A DNA stretch of 64,000 nucleotides from Zygaena filipendulae (Eukaryota; Arthropoda; Insecta; Lepidoptera; Zygaenidae). Position numbers and translations under genes: made by a program. Below the pieces are notes generated by a model. That model did not search any database. It was not told the origin of the DNA and was given only the letters and a program-made list of their open reading frames with translations. How positions within the stretch are numbered: the stretch's first letter is position 1; the number at the start of each line of letters is the position of its first letter. Shown here piece after piece: positions 11,169 to 21,661 of this stretch. The stretch is from NCBI GenBank assembly GCA_907165275.2, contig OU015674.1:4737001-4801000 (forward strand). The letters are read 5' to 3'.

Positions 11169-12585
11169 GGGATTAATCAAGTGAGATATCGTCGAATTTT
11201 ATGAGAAAGTTTGTTGATGACTTTGAAATAGCAACCCCAACCCTGATCCACGTTTAAGTACCAGTTACTTTTTACAGTACACATCGACGCCTCCTTTACT
11301 GAAGTCAATAAGGGCGATTTGAAAATAAATCGGAGAGCTACGCTCAAGGCGTGTTAAGTGTTGGGTCCGCAGGACCACTCTCTTGGATTTTTCTCTCTAG
11401 AGTTAGGGTTAACCTGGCATTATGTAGGTCGTTTGTTGATATTGGAAATTCCCTCTTTAACACATCGGTGTTCTTATTGTTTGTTTTGTTATGCAAATGT
11501 AACGGTGGAAATGGTCGAACCTTTTGAACCTTCGAGTTGTAGGTCATTACTCTAGTGGATGTTTGGTTGTTTATCCTAACTTGTCTCTTGTCACATTAAC
11601 AGGAAATATCGGCTTACTTTTTTATAAGACAAAACACGTTTACGTACATCGTTTTCTATCATGAAACACACCGAAAACAGATCATTCATGAACAGGAAAA
11701 TAAAAGTCACGATAATCGATTATTCCCGCAGATATTTGAAGAAATCGCTCTCAAAGCCAACATTACTTTTTTTTAGACAACAAACGAAAGCGGGAAAAGT
11801 TCGGAGAAAAAGAGACATAAACAAAGAAACAATAGGTAACAAAGAAAAGTAAGAAGTACCAGTCGATTCTACTTGGTATTCATGAGTCTCGATAAATAAC
11901 AGGCTACTCGACGGGTAGAAAGGGCTTGCCACTCGCCTCTACACGAGAATACAGAAGAAAAATGTAATAAAAGCAAAATTTAATGACCATTATGTACCTA
12001 TATTCTGGAAGTTAGGTTTTAAACATAGCAATTTATAAGTAAATAAAATGTTAACAAAAAATTAAGACCGAATTCAAAACACGCTACAGTAAAAAGTTAA
12101 AAATAACCTACGTATGTGCTACCTACTCATCGTTCTGAAATTGGTGCCAAGTCAAATAGGTAATAGGTAGACAAAGTTCGCTCCTACCACATTGCAGACG
12201 CGAGCGGGCATTTATCTACCCAAATCACTATAGGTGTGCCTGTACCTAATATTTGAAAAGTTTCCTCGATTTCTCTATGATCCCATCATCTGATCCTGAC
12301 TTCTTTACAATGGGACCAACATGAAAGTATCAAACAAAAAAGAATTTTCCAAATTGATCGAGCCGTCTTCGAGTAATCGCGTAACAAAGACACGAAAAGA
12401 AAACACAGTCGAATTGAGAACCTCCTCCTTTTTTTGGAAGTCGGTTAAAAATAGGATTAACGATTGTCTAACTGATTGAAGTCATCTTCACCCAAAATAT
12501 TATTTGTTTTGTTGAGACGATGGTTCACAGCTATGTTAGGAGTTCTCGAAGGAATCACGTTTACTGTAACAGAGCCACGTCTGCA
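11169..12585. other. Intergenic DNA
   Basis: No gene is recognised. A fragment of the common repeat containing the ACCGACTTCC...GGAGGAGGTT end lies in minus orientation at about 12350-12450. Short open frames at 11344-11555 and 11661-11932 overlap on both strands and have no domains. Confidence 0.4.
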
Positions 12586-12777
12586 TCCCTGCTAATATTA
12601 TAAATTCGAAAGTAACTCTGTCTGTTACGCTTTCACGCCTTCGGCTCAATCGATCATCATGAAATTTTGCATACACGTTGTCAGGGGTACAGAGAAGGAC
12701 ATAGGGGGTACTTTTTATCCCGGAATCCCCGCGGGAACTCCGAAATTAACGCGGGTGAAACCGCGGGGAACAGCTAG
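12586..12777 (+). mobile_element. Helitron-like element A, intact copy
   Basis: This 192-bp non-autonomous element begins with TC (TCCCTGCTAATATTATAAAT) and ends with CTAG followed by T. Just before the end is the hairpin CGCGG-GTGAAA-CCGCG, eight bases from CTAG. A TC start, a CTRR end with an upstream GC-rich hairpin and no inverted repeats or target duplication are the defining Helitron features. It serves here as the reference for subfamily A. Confidence 0.8.
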
Positions 12778-13264
12778 TATGAAATAAATTTATTCATAAC
12801 TTTTATGGTCGCGCTTCTGAACATTATTACACAATGGAGGTCAAAACTGTTATTAAAGTTTTACAATTTTTCTGGGTACGCAATACGCGGAAATTACGGG
12901 TTTAATTGAAACTTGATATGCTAGTAGCTCAGTTCCAAATTAATTAAACGAGGAACCTTTAAAAACAAGTACAACAAATAATTTCTCAGGGACTTTTGAT
13001 ATTTGAGCTCGTGAAACAACGTACCTACATTTAAACAGAAAAATAGAAATTAGTAATTTTTTTTTATAATAATAATTATCTTTGTTTCTCCCACAAGTAA
13101 ATACATAAAGTTGTTACAAATAAAAAGTTTTAGAAGTAAAGAGCATACTTTGTGGGAGACAGGAGCCTAAACTAGGTAAACCCTGTATTATAGGACTCCT
13201 GGCCCCCTCTCAGAAAACGAACTTAAGTTATTAAATGTAACATAATATAGTCTTAATACCTATA

Positions 13265-13434
<170 letters not shown>

Positions 13435-13590
13435 CATTATAAGTAGCAGGTACGTGAGTGAGTGAGCCAGCGTGTTCGTCGAACTAACAAATTAACACAA
13501 ATTACGAATCCTATCCTGCAAATAAATTTTGTTTTCGCTGCACGCTGACTTAACATATTGTACCTTTTACGGTGTTATTATTATTTTTTA

Positions 13591-13782
13591 CTAGCTATTC
13601 CCCACGGTTTCACCCGCGTTAATTTCGGAATTCCCGCGGGAATTCCAGGATAAACTATAAATATAAACCTTACTCATGAATCCATCTATCTACTGGTGAA
13701 AACCACATGAAAATCGTGAACAGGCAGACAGACAGACAAACAGACAGACGTGGCGGAGGACTTTGTTTTATTATATGTAAGG
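13591..13782 (-). mobile_element. Helitron-like element B (array member 1)
   Basis: It starts on the plus strand with CTAGCTATTCCCCACGG (3' end of the element) and ends with TTATATGTAAGG, the complement of a TCCTTACATA-type 5' end. Subfamily B is marked by CACATGAAAATCGTGAACAG, repeated CAGACAGACAG and GGCGGAGGACTTTGT. Confidence 0.75.
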
Positions 13783-13783
13783 C

Positions 13784-13944
13784 CTAGCTGTTCCCTGCGG
13801 TTTCACTCGCGTTTATTCCGACATAAATAATAAGAACCCTATGTCTTTCTCTATATCCCGACAACGTGTGGTTGGTGGTTGAGTAGTTAAAGCGTGAAAG
13901 CGTAACAAACAGACAACAAGCTCAAATTCGCACAATTGTAAGGA
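13784..13944 (-). mobile_element. Helitron-like element A (array member 2)
   Basis: Its CTAG end lies one base after the end of the preceding element. The interior matches subfamily A (CCTATGTCTTTCTCTATATC, AAAGCGTGAAAGCGTAACAA). It ends at AAGGA, directly against the next CTAG. Confidence 0.75.
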
Positions 13945-14187
13945 CTAGCTGCCCCACGCGGTTTCACCCGCAAAAATTTCGGAGTTCCCGCGGAATTGTT
14001 CCATACAAACCTTGCCCCTCTTTTTCACCTTCTTAGGGGTAGAATTGTCAAAAAACCTTTCTTATTGGATGCCTACGTCATACAAAGAACACACCCTCCA
14101 AGTTTTACGTCTCTATACGATCAGCGGTTTAGGCTGTGCGTTGATCCATCAATCAGTCATTCAGGACAAAGCATTTTATATGTGTAA
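13945..14187 (-). mobile_element. Helitron-like element C (array member 3)
   Basis: It begins CTAGCTGCCCCACGCGG and shares the 3' hairpin with the others, but its interior differs: CTTAGGGGTAGAATTG, GATGCCTACGTCATACAAAG, GTTGATCCATCAATCAGTCA. The same interior recurs in opposite orientation inside the P450 intron (about 49308-49548), defining subfamily C. Confidence 0.75.
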
Positions 14188-14234
14188 ATGACGAAATGGC
14201 AAGGAGTTTGTTCAATCACATGTAATGGGAACTG

Positions 14235-14463
14235 AGGGGCTATTATGTAACTTTTGTTTCTATCATTTTTCGGTTGCAATCAAAAATATGGCGGTTTTGC
14301 GATTACAATTTGCACGTTTTGACACCTTCAATATCTAGCAATCAGCCAATATAAACATACTTCAAAAGTTGAAGCTGTCTAAACATGATTAATTAATCAT
14401 AAAATCACTATTTTTCTGATTGAAACTGAAATATGATAGCAACAAAAGTTACATAATTGCCCT
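14235..14463. mobile_element. MITE family 2, copy b
   Basis: 229 bp, bounded by AGGGGCTATTATGTAACTTT and the complement of AGGGCAATTATGTAACTTTT. The interior matches the copies at 10843 and 27277 (in inverse orientation to 10843). It is non-coding. Confidence 0.75.
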
Positions 14464-14695
14464 GCGGGTTTTCAATTCAAGTGAGGTTGCCGAAACACAC
14501 CGATGGATACTTTGCGACAGATTTTTAACTTGAATTTAGTAATTAGCCAGCTGGACACTAGGAAGTGACCCATCACCACGCCATGGTTTCCTCACAATGT
14601 TTTCATCGATAGCTCAAGCTCATTGTTGGGATTTGCAGCGGGCAATTCGAATGCATCAAGTAGGTACTACCATAAGCCATCATCGCTATCAATTT

Positions 14696-14966
14696 GACGA
14701 CCCGATTGGCGCAGTAGGTCACCGTGCCTGCCTACCCGCTAATCAAGAGGTTCCGAGTTCGATTCCCGGTGTGTGATGAACACAGGGTTCCACTTTCCAG
14801 GGCGGGCGTGTTTAAATTTAAATATCTAAAGTATAATATATATGTAATTCTATGTACCTAGTATAGGTATACCACGCTTGCTTGGTTTCCACGACACAAG
14901 CTTCCTGTGGGATCAAGTAGATCTGTGTGTTGTGAAGTGGATTATTATTATTTGTTTTATTATTTA
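14696..14966 (+). repeat. tRNA-derived SINE, family 1, near-complete
   Basis: The head has a pol III A box (TGGCGCAGTAGG, 14707-14718) and B box (GTTCGATTC, 14757-14765). The body shares a 3' block (GATCTGTGTGTTGTGAAGTG) with copies at 10608-10715 and 52103-52351 and ends in TTATTATTATTTG repeats. Another head fragment (GACGACCCGATTGGGGCG) is at 61321-61340. Confidence 0.8.
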
Positions 14967-15261
14967 TATCACACGTACGTACGTATGAAAAATAATAGCC
15001 ATATATCAACCAAGTTTACAGTTCACTGGGCGTTTAGAGTGGGTGTAGAATATATAGCTACAGCCTGACCTTAGCCCTTAGGTTGCCACTTAAACTGTAA
15101 AGTAGTTTCAAGCAAGGCGGCGGATCGTTTAATGAAATATACCTACCATAATGTGGCTGGAAATAGATACAGGACGCTAACGACCGATCGATTCAAGTCC
15201 GTAAGCTAACGATTATATCAGTTGTTCATGAAAAAACTAATTGTTCCCCACGCTTTCACTC
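14967..15261. other. Intergenic DNA with a Helitron 3' fragment
   Basis: No gene. A degraded Helitron-like 3' end (TTGTTCCCCACGCTTTCACT, 15241-15260) abuts the MITE that follows, so the MITE may have landed in it. Confidence 0.4.
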
Positions 15262-15580
15262 AATAGGAATGTTGAAGACTTTTGAACATCAAAATTTTAA
15301 TTAGTCCGTCAGTTATAAAAAAAAAAGACGCGTATTTTTTGCTTTTTCATATTAATGAAAATATACAGAGATATAGCGCATTAAAGTTTAGGGTGGGGGG
15401 GCGTGACGACATTAACCGCTATAAGCCCCCATACAAACTGCACCGGATAGTGACATCATGCAAAATTTCAACTCAATGTATCGCCGTTACGATTACGTAA
15501 AAAAAGAAAAAATACCTACGTGTCCAATATTTTTATTCATCTACAAACCGGACAAAAAAAACTTAGTCAACTAGCCCATT
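15262..15580 (+). mobile_element. MITE family 1, copy b
   Basis: Bounded by AATAGGAATGTTGA and the complement-type end TCAACTAGCCCATT. The interior has AGTCCGTCAGTTAT, CGCATTAAAGTTTAGGGTGG and TGTATCGCCGTTACG. The CRE-like palindromes of other copies are mutated here (GTGACGACATT, GTGACATCATG). Confidence 0.8.
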
Positions 15581-15911
15581 GAATTTCCTCCGTAAGTCAT
15601 TTACTGATATAAAAAATAGATATTCTGCATTAATCTTGCTGAACATACTAGATTTTATGTAAATGCATTGACTCGGAGTTCCCGAGGTGTACTGGGGTGA
15701 TTTTTTTTTTGAGTAAAAGTAGGTAATGATAATTTACTACAGCAATAAAAAAAAAACATACATACAATCGAACATAGAACCTCCTCCTTTTTGGAAGTCG
15801 GTTAAAAATGCGGTGAACTTCCACTGATTGATTCGGACTCGGTGCAGTATTTCAATATGATTAAGTAATTGACACCGTTCGCCCATGTCATCGTGCGTTT
15901 TATACACTTGT
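15581..15911. other. Intergenic DNA with a GGAGGAGGTT-type repeat end
   Basis: No gene. The complement of the common ACCGACTTCCAAAAAGGAGG repeat end lies at 15778-15808. Confidence 0.4.
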
Positions 15912-16197
15912 ACAGCTGTTCCCCGCGGTTTCACTTGGGTTAATTTTGGAGTTCCCTCGAGAATTTCGGAAGTAGCCTATGACCTTCCAATAGGCAATTT
16001 CGTCCGTCTTTTAGATTAATAAAAAATATGGGACACCCGATTTACCCGCGGTAATTTCGGAATTCCCGCAGGAATTCCAGGATAAGAAGTACCCTATGAT
16101 GCTCAGGAACATTGTAGCATTCTTCTTTCTTTTCTTCTATCTAGATCCAGAGATTACCCCCTAAAACCTCACAAACTTTACCTCTTTATAATATTAG
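15912..16197 (-). mobile_element. Broken Helitron-like copies with a MITE scrap
   Basis: The first piece (15912-15980) carries the 3' end. Then comes a roughly 38-bp scrap of MITE family 1 (TCGTCCGTCTTTTAGATTAA, about 15999). A second Helitron-like piece follows to about 16197, with TATGATGCTCAGGAACATTG and CCAGAGATTACCCCCTA, marking a further subfamily (D). The order suggests rearrangement rather than simple insertion. Confidence 0.55.
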
Positions 16198-16261
16198 TAT
16201 AGATAAGCTGTAAAGATTTTTAGAAAACGGGAAATATGTAATAGTAAAATCATAGTAAAAT

Positions 16262-16345
16262 AAAGTCAAAGTCAAAATCATTTATTCAAATTTGGCCCAT
16301 AATGTGGCTCTTTTTGACGTCAATAAAGTTATATCTATTAAGACA
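16262..16345 (-). mobile_element. LINE 3' tail
   Basis: AAAGTCAAAGTCAAAATCAT followed by TTATTCAAATTTGG is the complement of a widespread lepidopteran LINE 3' end. No coding part remains. Confidence 0.5.
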
Positions 16346-16508
16346 GAATCCATAAAATATCCACCCTTCGCTATACCCCTCCACTTCACCCTTCAATAGC
16401 CTGATTCAGCAATTCCAATAAACGTATTATCTAATTACTAATACTATCATATAACATAATATGCCGAGTAACAATGTAATTTTCACGCAATTTTACTGGT
16501 TCGAATCG

Positions 16509-16581
16509 TCAGTCATCCATTGCCCTATCAAATCAAGGGTCTTTACCTGACCCTTGATTTGATAGGGCAATGGATGACTGA
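16509..16581. repeat. Perfect 33-bp hairpin
   Basis: The arm 16509-16541 (starting TCAGTCATCCATTGCCCTAT) is exactly complementary to 16549-16581, with a 7-base loop TTTACCT. Flanks do not continue the symmetry. It belongs to no repeat family recognised here. Confidence 0.9.
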
Positions 16582-16950
16582 TCCTTCCTGAGGTCAATGC
16601 GACTCGGCAGCCGTAAAATTCGAGAGAGCTGTAAGATGTATTTGAAATTCAATAATTTTGTTGAAGGGTTCTGTGACAAAGAAATGATATTTCAGTTCAG
16701 GAAAAAAGACAACCTTTCTAAATAACCCCATACACAACTAAACCTAAGTTGTACCTACATAAATAATAGTATACGTAACTATACTAAAGAGATCCCGAGG
16801 GAATTCTGAATTTGTATCCGTCACATGTTCACCGTGAGGAACAATATAGTCCGTTTAAATTCTTTGGTCATCCGGGAGGAACTTCTATAAAGATTTTGCA
16901 GTCTATAATAGGTACCTAAAACTACAGTTAAAACTGTACAACGAAAATAA

Positions 16951-17141
16951 TCCCATTATTATAAATTCAAATGTGAGTTGTTAGTTGGTTGCTATGATTT
17001 CACGCCTCAATGATCGTCACGAAATTTTGCATACAATATGTTTTCAGGGGCACAGAAAAAGATCTATGGTAGTTATTATCCCGGAATTCATCTCGGGATA
17101 TCTCATCTCTCATCGCGGATGAAACTGTGGGGAGCAGCTAG
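16951..17141 (+). mobile_element. Helitron-like element A, diverged full copy
   Basis: Starts TCCCATTATTATAAATTC and ends GGGGAGCAGCTAG. The interior follows the 12586 copy in order, with substitutions in the hairpin (CATCGCGGATGAAACTGTGG). About 191 bp. Confidence 0.75.
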
Positions 17142-20100
17142 TAAATAATAAGTCTTTCTAACTTTAACTAGCCTTTCTTTCCTCTTTCTAATTAAAATGT
17201 AGGTTAACATAACTTGACGCTCGAATATTGTCGAATTTATCACATTTTTTGACATTAGATTTCGTCGAAACAGAATCAAACCCTAAAAAAGCCTACCATA
17301 ATTCTTATTTCGTTGCAAAGAGAAAAATCCCTGGTCCCTAGTGACTGTTGCTCTGCGGTATCCGATAAGTAAGTGGCGAGTCCACTTCTTTATTCTTTGT
17401 CCCTTTTAACTAGATTCCGTTTTCGATTTATCGACGACGACGGGATGATATTGTATCGTGCCAGTTACCTATAGGTATATCAGTAAGACAGAATCCATAA
17501 ACTTTAAAAATATACTTACCGCTATGTAACGTGGTGCTAACGCCCATGGAGGTAGTACGTTCTTTTTTCATCTAAATTCAAAATTTCTTTTTCTTGGGCG
17601 TCGGCGATAATGTTTTGTTTCTCTTTCGGATTCTTTCACGCTGCGTAAAGCAACATGCCTGATTCTATTCTCTATAACATCAATTAAATACATATTTAAT
17701 TACAATACATATTATAATAATTAAATTTAACATTATAAAAGGAAGCTGTACACTAAACAGCTATTTAATATTTTTATACTTTATTTGTACATTATGTTTT
17801 GATATTTGTAAGCCTTGATCCAGGTCTCGTGTAATGTTTTTATATCACTCACTGATCTTTTGTGATGTGGCGTGAGACCTGGACGGCTGTGGGCAGGGAT
17901 TTCATGGCTATGAATGATTCCAGCTTCCTTCTTTGGATATCAAAACTACTATCTTCAATCTATCTACAATCTTTACTTGAAACTTGAAAACTTTGGATCT
18001 TCTGCTGTTCCTGTTCCTTCTTCATCCTGATCTTCGCATCCTGGCCGACGCCACTGCAGCTTCGGACTCTACGTCTACCACGGATAGCGAAGGCCCAGTG
18101 ATTGTTTTGTAATATATAAATATATTACAAAACACTCTTAGATTTTGTACTGATTACACTAAATTATAAATTTATGAACCGAGTTTTTCTCACGACCCGT
18201 TACAGCTAAATTAAAAAAAAATACTCGTTTTGAAACTGTGGTATATTAAGTTGAAATAGTAAAAAACAAAAAATAAAAAACACGCTTTAACTACTGCTGA
18301 AAAGTAAACATCGAAGACTATGGATGTAAAAAAAAAAATGTAGGTTGAACAATGGTACCTCCAAGTCACGATAAAGTTTGAATCTGCATTCCGCAATGCC
18401 ATGGAAGCAACAAGCAAACTGGCATGCAATATATAGTAATATCAAATTTAGAACGGACCGTTACAAAATTTAATTCACTCAAAGACGCTCGATCGTAAAT
18501 TAAATGAATTCAATTAAGTGAAATAGATTTGTTAACATTATACCTTAGGTACATTAGTTGGGATTCGGAGAGTTTAATCTGTTCCCGGTTTATTATGATT
18601 AACCGCAGCACTGGAGCGGAGACGTTTAATAATTACCAACCTAGGCGCCATCAAAACCAAATTACCTTCGAATTTCTTGTCACAGACTAAAGTATTCTAA
18701 TACTTTCATAGAGAAGACAGGTTATTTTTTTACACCCTTTCGAGATTTACTTACTAAAGATGCGAGAGTAGGATTTATCCACGTTTCACGGACCCTTAGG
18801 TAATTGTTGAATTACCAACAAAGAAGAAATACCTACGTGTTTTATTTTTTATTTTTGACTAGCAGTGCCCCGTGGTTATATCTGCGTGAGTTTTGGAATT
18901 CAGATAAAAGTAAAGTTAGCCGGAACAAACAGAAAGACAGACTTCACATGCTTTTGAAAAAGCTATTTCAACATCACAAATAGGCAGACCCTACATTGTA
19001 GTATAGAAATATTGGTTTCTAATTAATAAACTAATTTAAATTCTGCCGGTATATTTTTCGAAATTAAAGAATCCGTACAAAAATATAATTTTTAGTTTTA
19101 AAAAAATTTCAAGCAATATTTCAAGTTTCTAGACCTAGCGTTTTGGTTTGAGCAGTGTTAAATCAGTCAGTTGGTCATTCAGGACTTGTATTTTTATACG
19201 TACTTGTATAGACCGGTATGTATGGCGTCTGTACAATTGTATATATGCATTTAAATTTTAAATGTACGAAATGCAGTCGTGACTAAGCCACCTCTACCGC
19301 CACTCAGTTTTAACTACGAAGACCTGAATACCTTCCGAGATGGATATTTTCACACTGTAAGCTACAATTTTGTAGATCCTCCAGTGTGCTTGAAGAATAG
19401 TGAAATATTAGCTTAATTTAGGAGTTCCCTTGAGAACTCTGTATGAGAATGAAAGTATCCTATGTTCTATTTCAAGACCTAACCAGTATACCTTATCCTC
19501 GGCTTATTTGTACGACAGTGAAAATATTATTTGACATTTGATTTACCGAATAAAATAAAACGTGACATTTCATAAAAATGTTACCATTTCGAAATACCTA
19601 AGCTAATATCATTAATGAAACTGTCGCATCGCGTCTGTTACATAATCTATGTCTAAGTATATTATTATTCTAGATGATATCAGGGGCGGACAGGGGAAGC
19701 GAGGGGGGATGGTATCAGTTAACTTCGGGAGTTCCGGGACTTAGGGATTGTGCTAAAAGATTTCTTTCTTAATTGCAAAGTTGACAATCTTATACTTAAT
19801 GTAATATTCTTTCCTTGGAGTTTATCGAACTTGCAGTAGGAAGGTATGTGAAACTCTAAGCTAAATTGAAAAATATTGTGTGGGAATCAACTTGACCTAT
19901 TTATCGAACTGGGATCAGAGCGTACAGTCAGAAACCAAATACTTACCCGACTACGCGACTCGATTTAAAATATACAACGTATATGTATAGCTGTATTTAG
20001 CTGCGGCTCGCTGTTTCAAACACACAAATGTCTGAATTTACTCACAAAATTTTTGATAATAAAATAAATTCCAATATGTTGACTCAGAACTTAAGCTAAA

Positions 20101-20566
20101 CTCTATGTTAAGTTTCACAGAAATTTGTCTAGTGGTTTTTCATTTTGCGTGTTTAAACAAACTTGACTAACAGTATCAATTCAATCAATGCATTCAACTT
20201 TTTATTTTGTATCCTCCTCTGTATTAGTACAGACACAGCTTGATTAAGAATATTTTATGAAAACTTGCTTTTCCCTGTGGTTTCACACCTTTAACCCCCT
20301 TTGGAAGTGACCTTTCAGGGGTAAGAATTTACAAAAACCCTTTCCAATCAAAGCACAACATTTCAAAAGGAAACCTTCTCAAAGGGGGCTTAGTTATTCG
20401 GTGCCTTTCAGTCATTCACGATTTTCTTCTATGCATAAGTATAAATAGAAGAAAAACATACCTACCTACAAAGATTATGATTGCAAACTCATAAGTTTCA
20501 TTTCGTACGCAATATTATATGTTCAAAATCGCTTCATACCTACGTTCGTTCGTTCGTTCATACATA
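17142..20566. other. Intergenic DNA with repeat fragments
   Basis: No gene is seen. Imperfect palindrome CCAGGTCTCGTG...GTGAGACCTGG at 17821-17882. Palindrome TGTTTTGTAATATATAA with its complement at about 18103-18134. Helitron-like 3' fragments at about 18863-18960 and 19120-19205, and a subfamily C-like fragment at about 20268-20450. A moderately GC-rich patch at 18000-18095 has no clear frame. The rest is AT-rich unique-looking sequence. Confidence 0.4.
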
Positions 20567-20953
20567 CAGGTTGTCCCGTAAATCGACGTCAAGCCAAAAC
20601 CAGGTGATAGGCTAAGTACACACAAAAATATAAACACACAAAAAAAAATACAAAAATCTTTGCTATGCCTATTTAAAAAAGGACAGTCATTAAAAACTGA
20701 CGAAAGCAATAATTTTGAAAACTTCATCGGCAAAAACTTAAATTTCAAGCAGTAGTTTTCAGAAACACTATTAAGGATTACCCAAAAAAAATTGAAAAAA
20801 AGTTAAGGTTTGTAGCAGCAGGAGTTAAAGAACCGTCGCAGGGTGTAAATTTTTATAATTTTTATAAAATTTAAAGATTATTTTTTACATTTTTCTATTA
20901 AGTTAGAACTTATCACCTGGTTCTGGCTTGACGTCGATTTACGGGATGCCCTG
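20567..20953. mobile_element. Tc1/mariner-type MITE (family 3)
   Basis: 387 bp flanked by TA on both sides (20565-20566 and 20954-20955). Inverted repeats of about 42 bp start CAGG and contain CCCGTAAATCGACGTCAAGC; the right end is the near-perfect complement. TA duplication plus CAGG...CCTG ends fit a mariner-derived non-autonomous element. A solo end lies at about 22129-22158. Confidence 0.8.
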
Positions 20954-21121
20954 TATAGCAAAATGTAGTGGACAATATAACCCTATCTTTATGGGTAACA
21001 TTATCTACTGTTAAAATGTAGTGAATGAACCGTGTCCATAACTTTGCAACGTACGCGATCCACACGATCCGTAACGTGAATAATTTAAAACCGAGCCAGT
21101 AGAGGGTTACTGCTAGTAGTC

Positions 21122-21345
21122 ACATCCTTACATATCCTTACATATTTTAAAACACAGTAGTCCGCCGCGTCTGTCTGTTTGTCGGTCTGTCTGTTCGCGG
21201 TTAAACTCAAAAACTACAGAACTAATTTTCATGCGGTTTTCACCAATAGATAGAGATATTCATGAAGAAGGTTTAGGTATACATATAATATGTCAAGGTT
21301 TTATATAAATTGCTAGGTTTTATGTAAAAAAAAAATGTTTTTTTT
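21122..21345 (+). mobile_element. Helitron-like element B, 5' part
   Basis: Begins with a doubled TCCTTACATAT (21124, 21133) and continues GTCCGCCGCGTCTGTCTGTT and CATGCGGTTTTCACCAATAG, the complement-order interior of subfamily B. The 3' hairpin end is missing. Confidence 0.65.
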
Positions 21346-21356
21346 TTTATTACATG

Positions 21357-21545
21357 ACTATCTATTCTCCGCGGTTTAACCCTCGTTGGTGAAGGTCCCG
21401 CTGGAAATCCGATTTAAAAAGTACCTTTGGTCCTTTTCTGTATCCCTGAAAACATGTATGCAAATTTTTATGATGATCGATTGAGTGGTTAAGGCGTGAA
21501 TGCTGAACAAACAAAACAAATTCACTTTTACATTTGTAAAATTGG
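21357..21545 (-). mobile_element. Helitron-like element A
   Basis: Reads CTATCTATTCTCCGCGGTTT at its 3' end (CTAG decayed to CTAT) through to TTCACTTTTACATTTGTAAA at the 5' end. It runs directly into the pair of hairpins at 21546-21661. Confidence 0.7.
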
Positions 21546-21661
21546 GATCGTAGCGCTTGTGTAGCAACACAAGCGCTACGATCGCTACGCAGCAGCGCCA
21601 TTACAGCCCGTAGCGACCGCTACCTACTACGAGTGTCGCTCGCACACTCGTAGTAGGTAGC
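21546..21661. repeat. Two adjacent perfect hairpins rich in GTAGCG/CGCTAC
   Basis: Hairpin 1: 21546-21562 pairs exactly with 21567-21583 (17 bp, loop AGCA, arm GATCGTAGCGCTTGTGT). Hairpin 2: 21619-21636 pairs exactly with 21644-21661 (18 bp, loop CGCTCGC, arm GCTACCTACTACGAGTGT). The spacer also carries GTAGCG and CGCTAC hexamers. Confidence 0.9.

Noticed and set aside
16509..16581. A transcription terminator
   Set aside because: Stem-loop terminators are a bacterial signal; nothing here is bacterial and no T-run follows.
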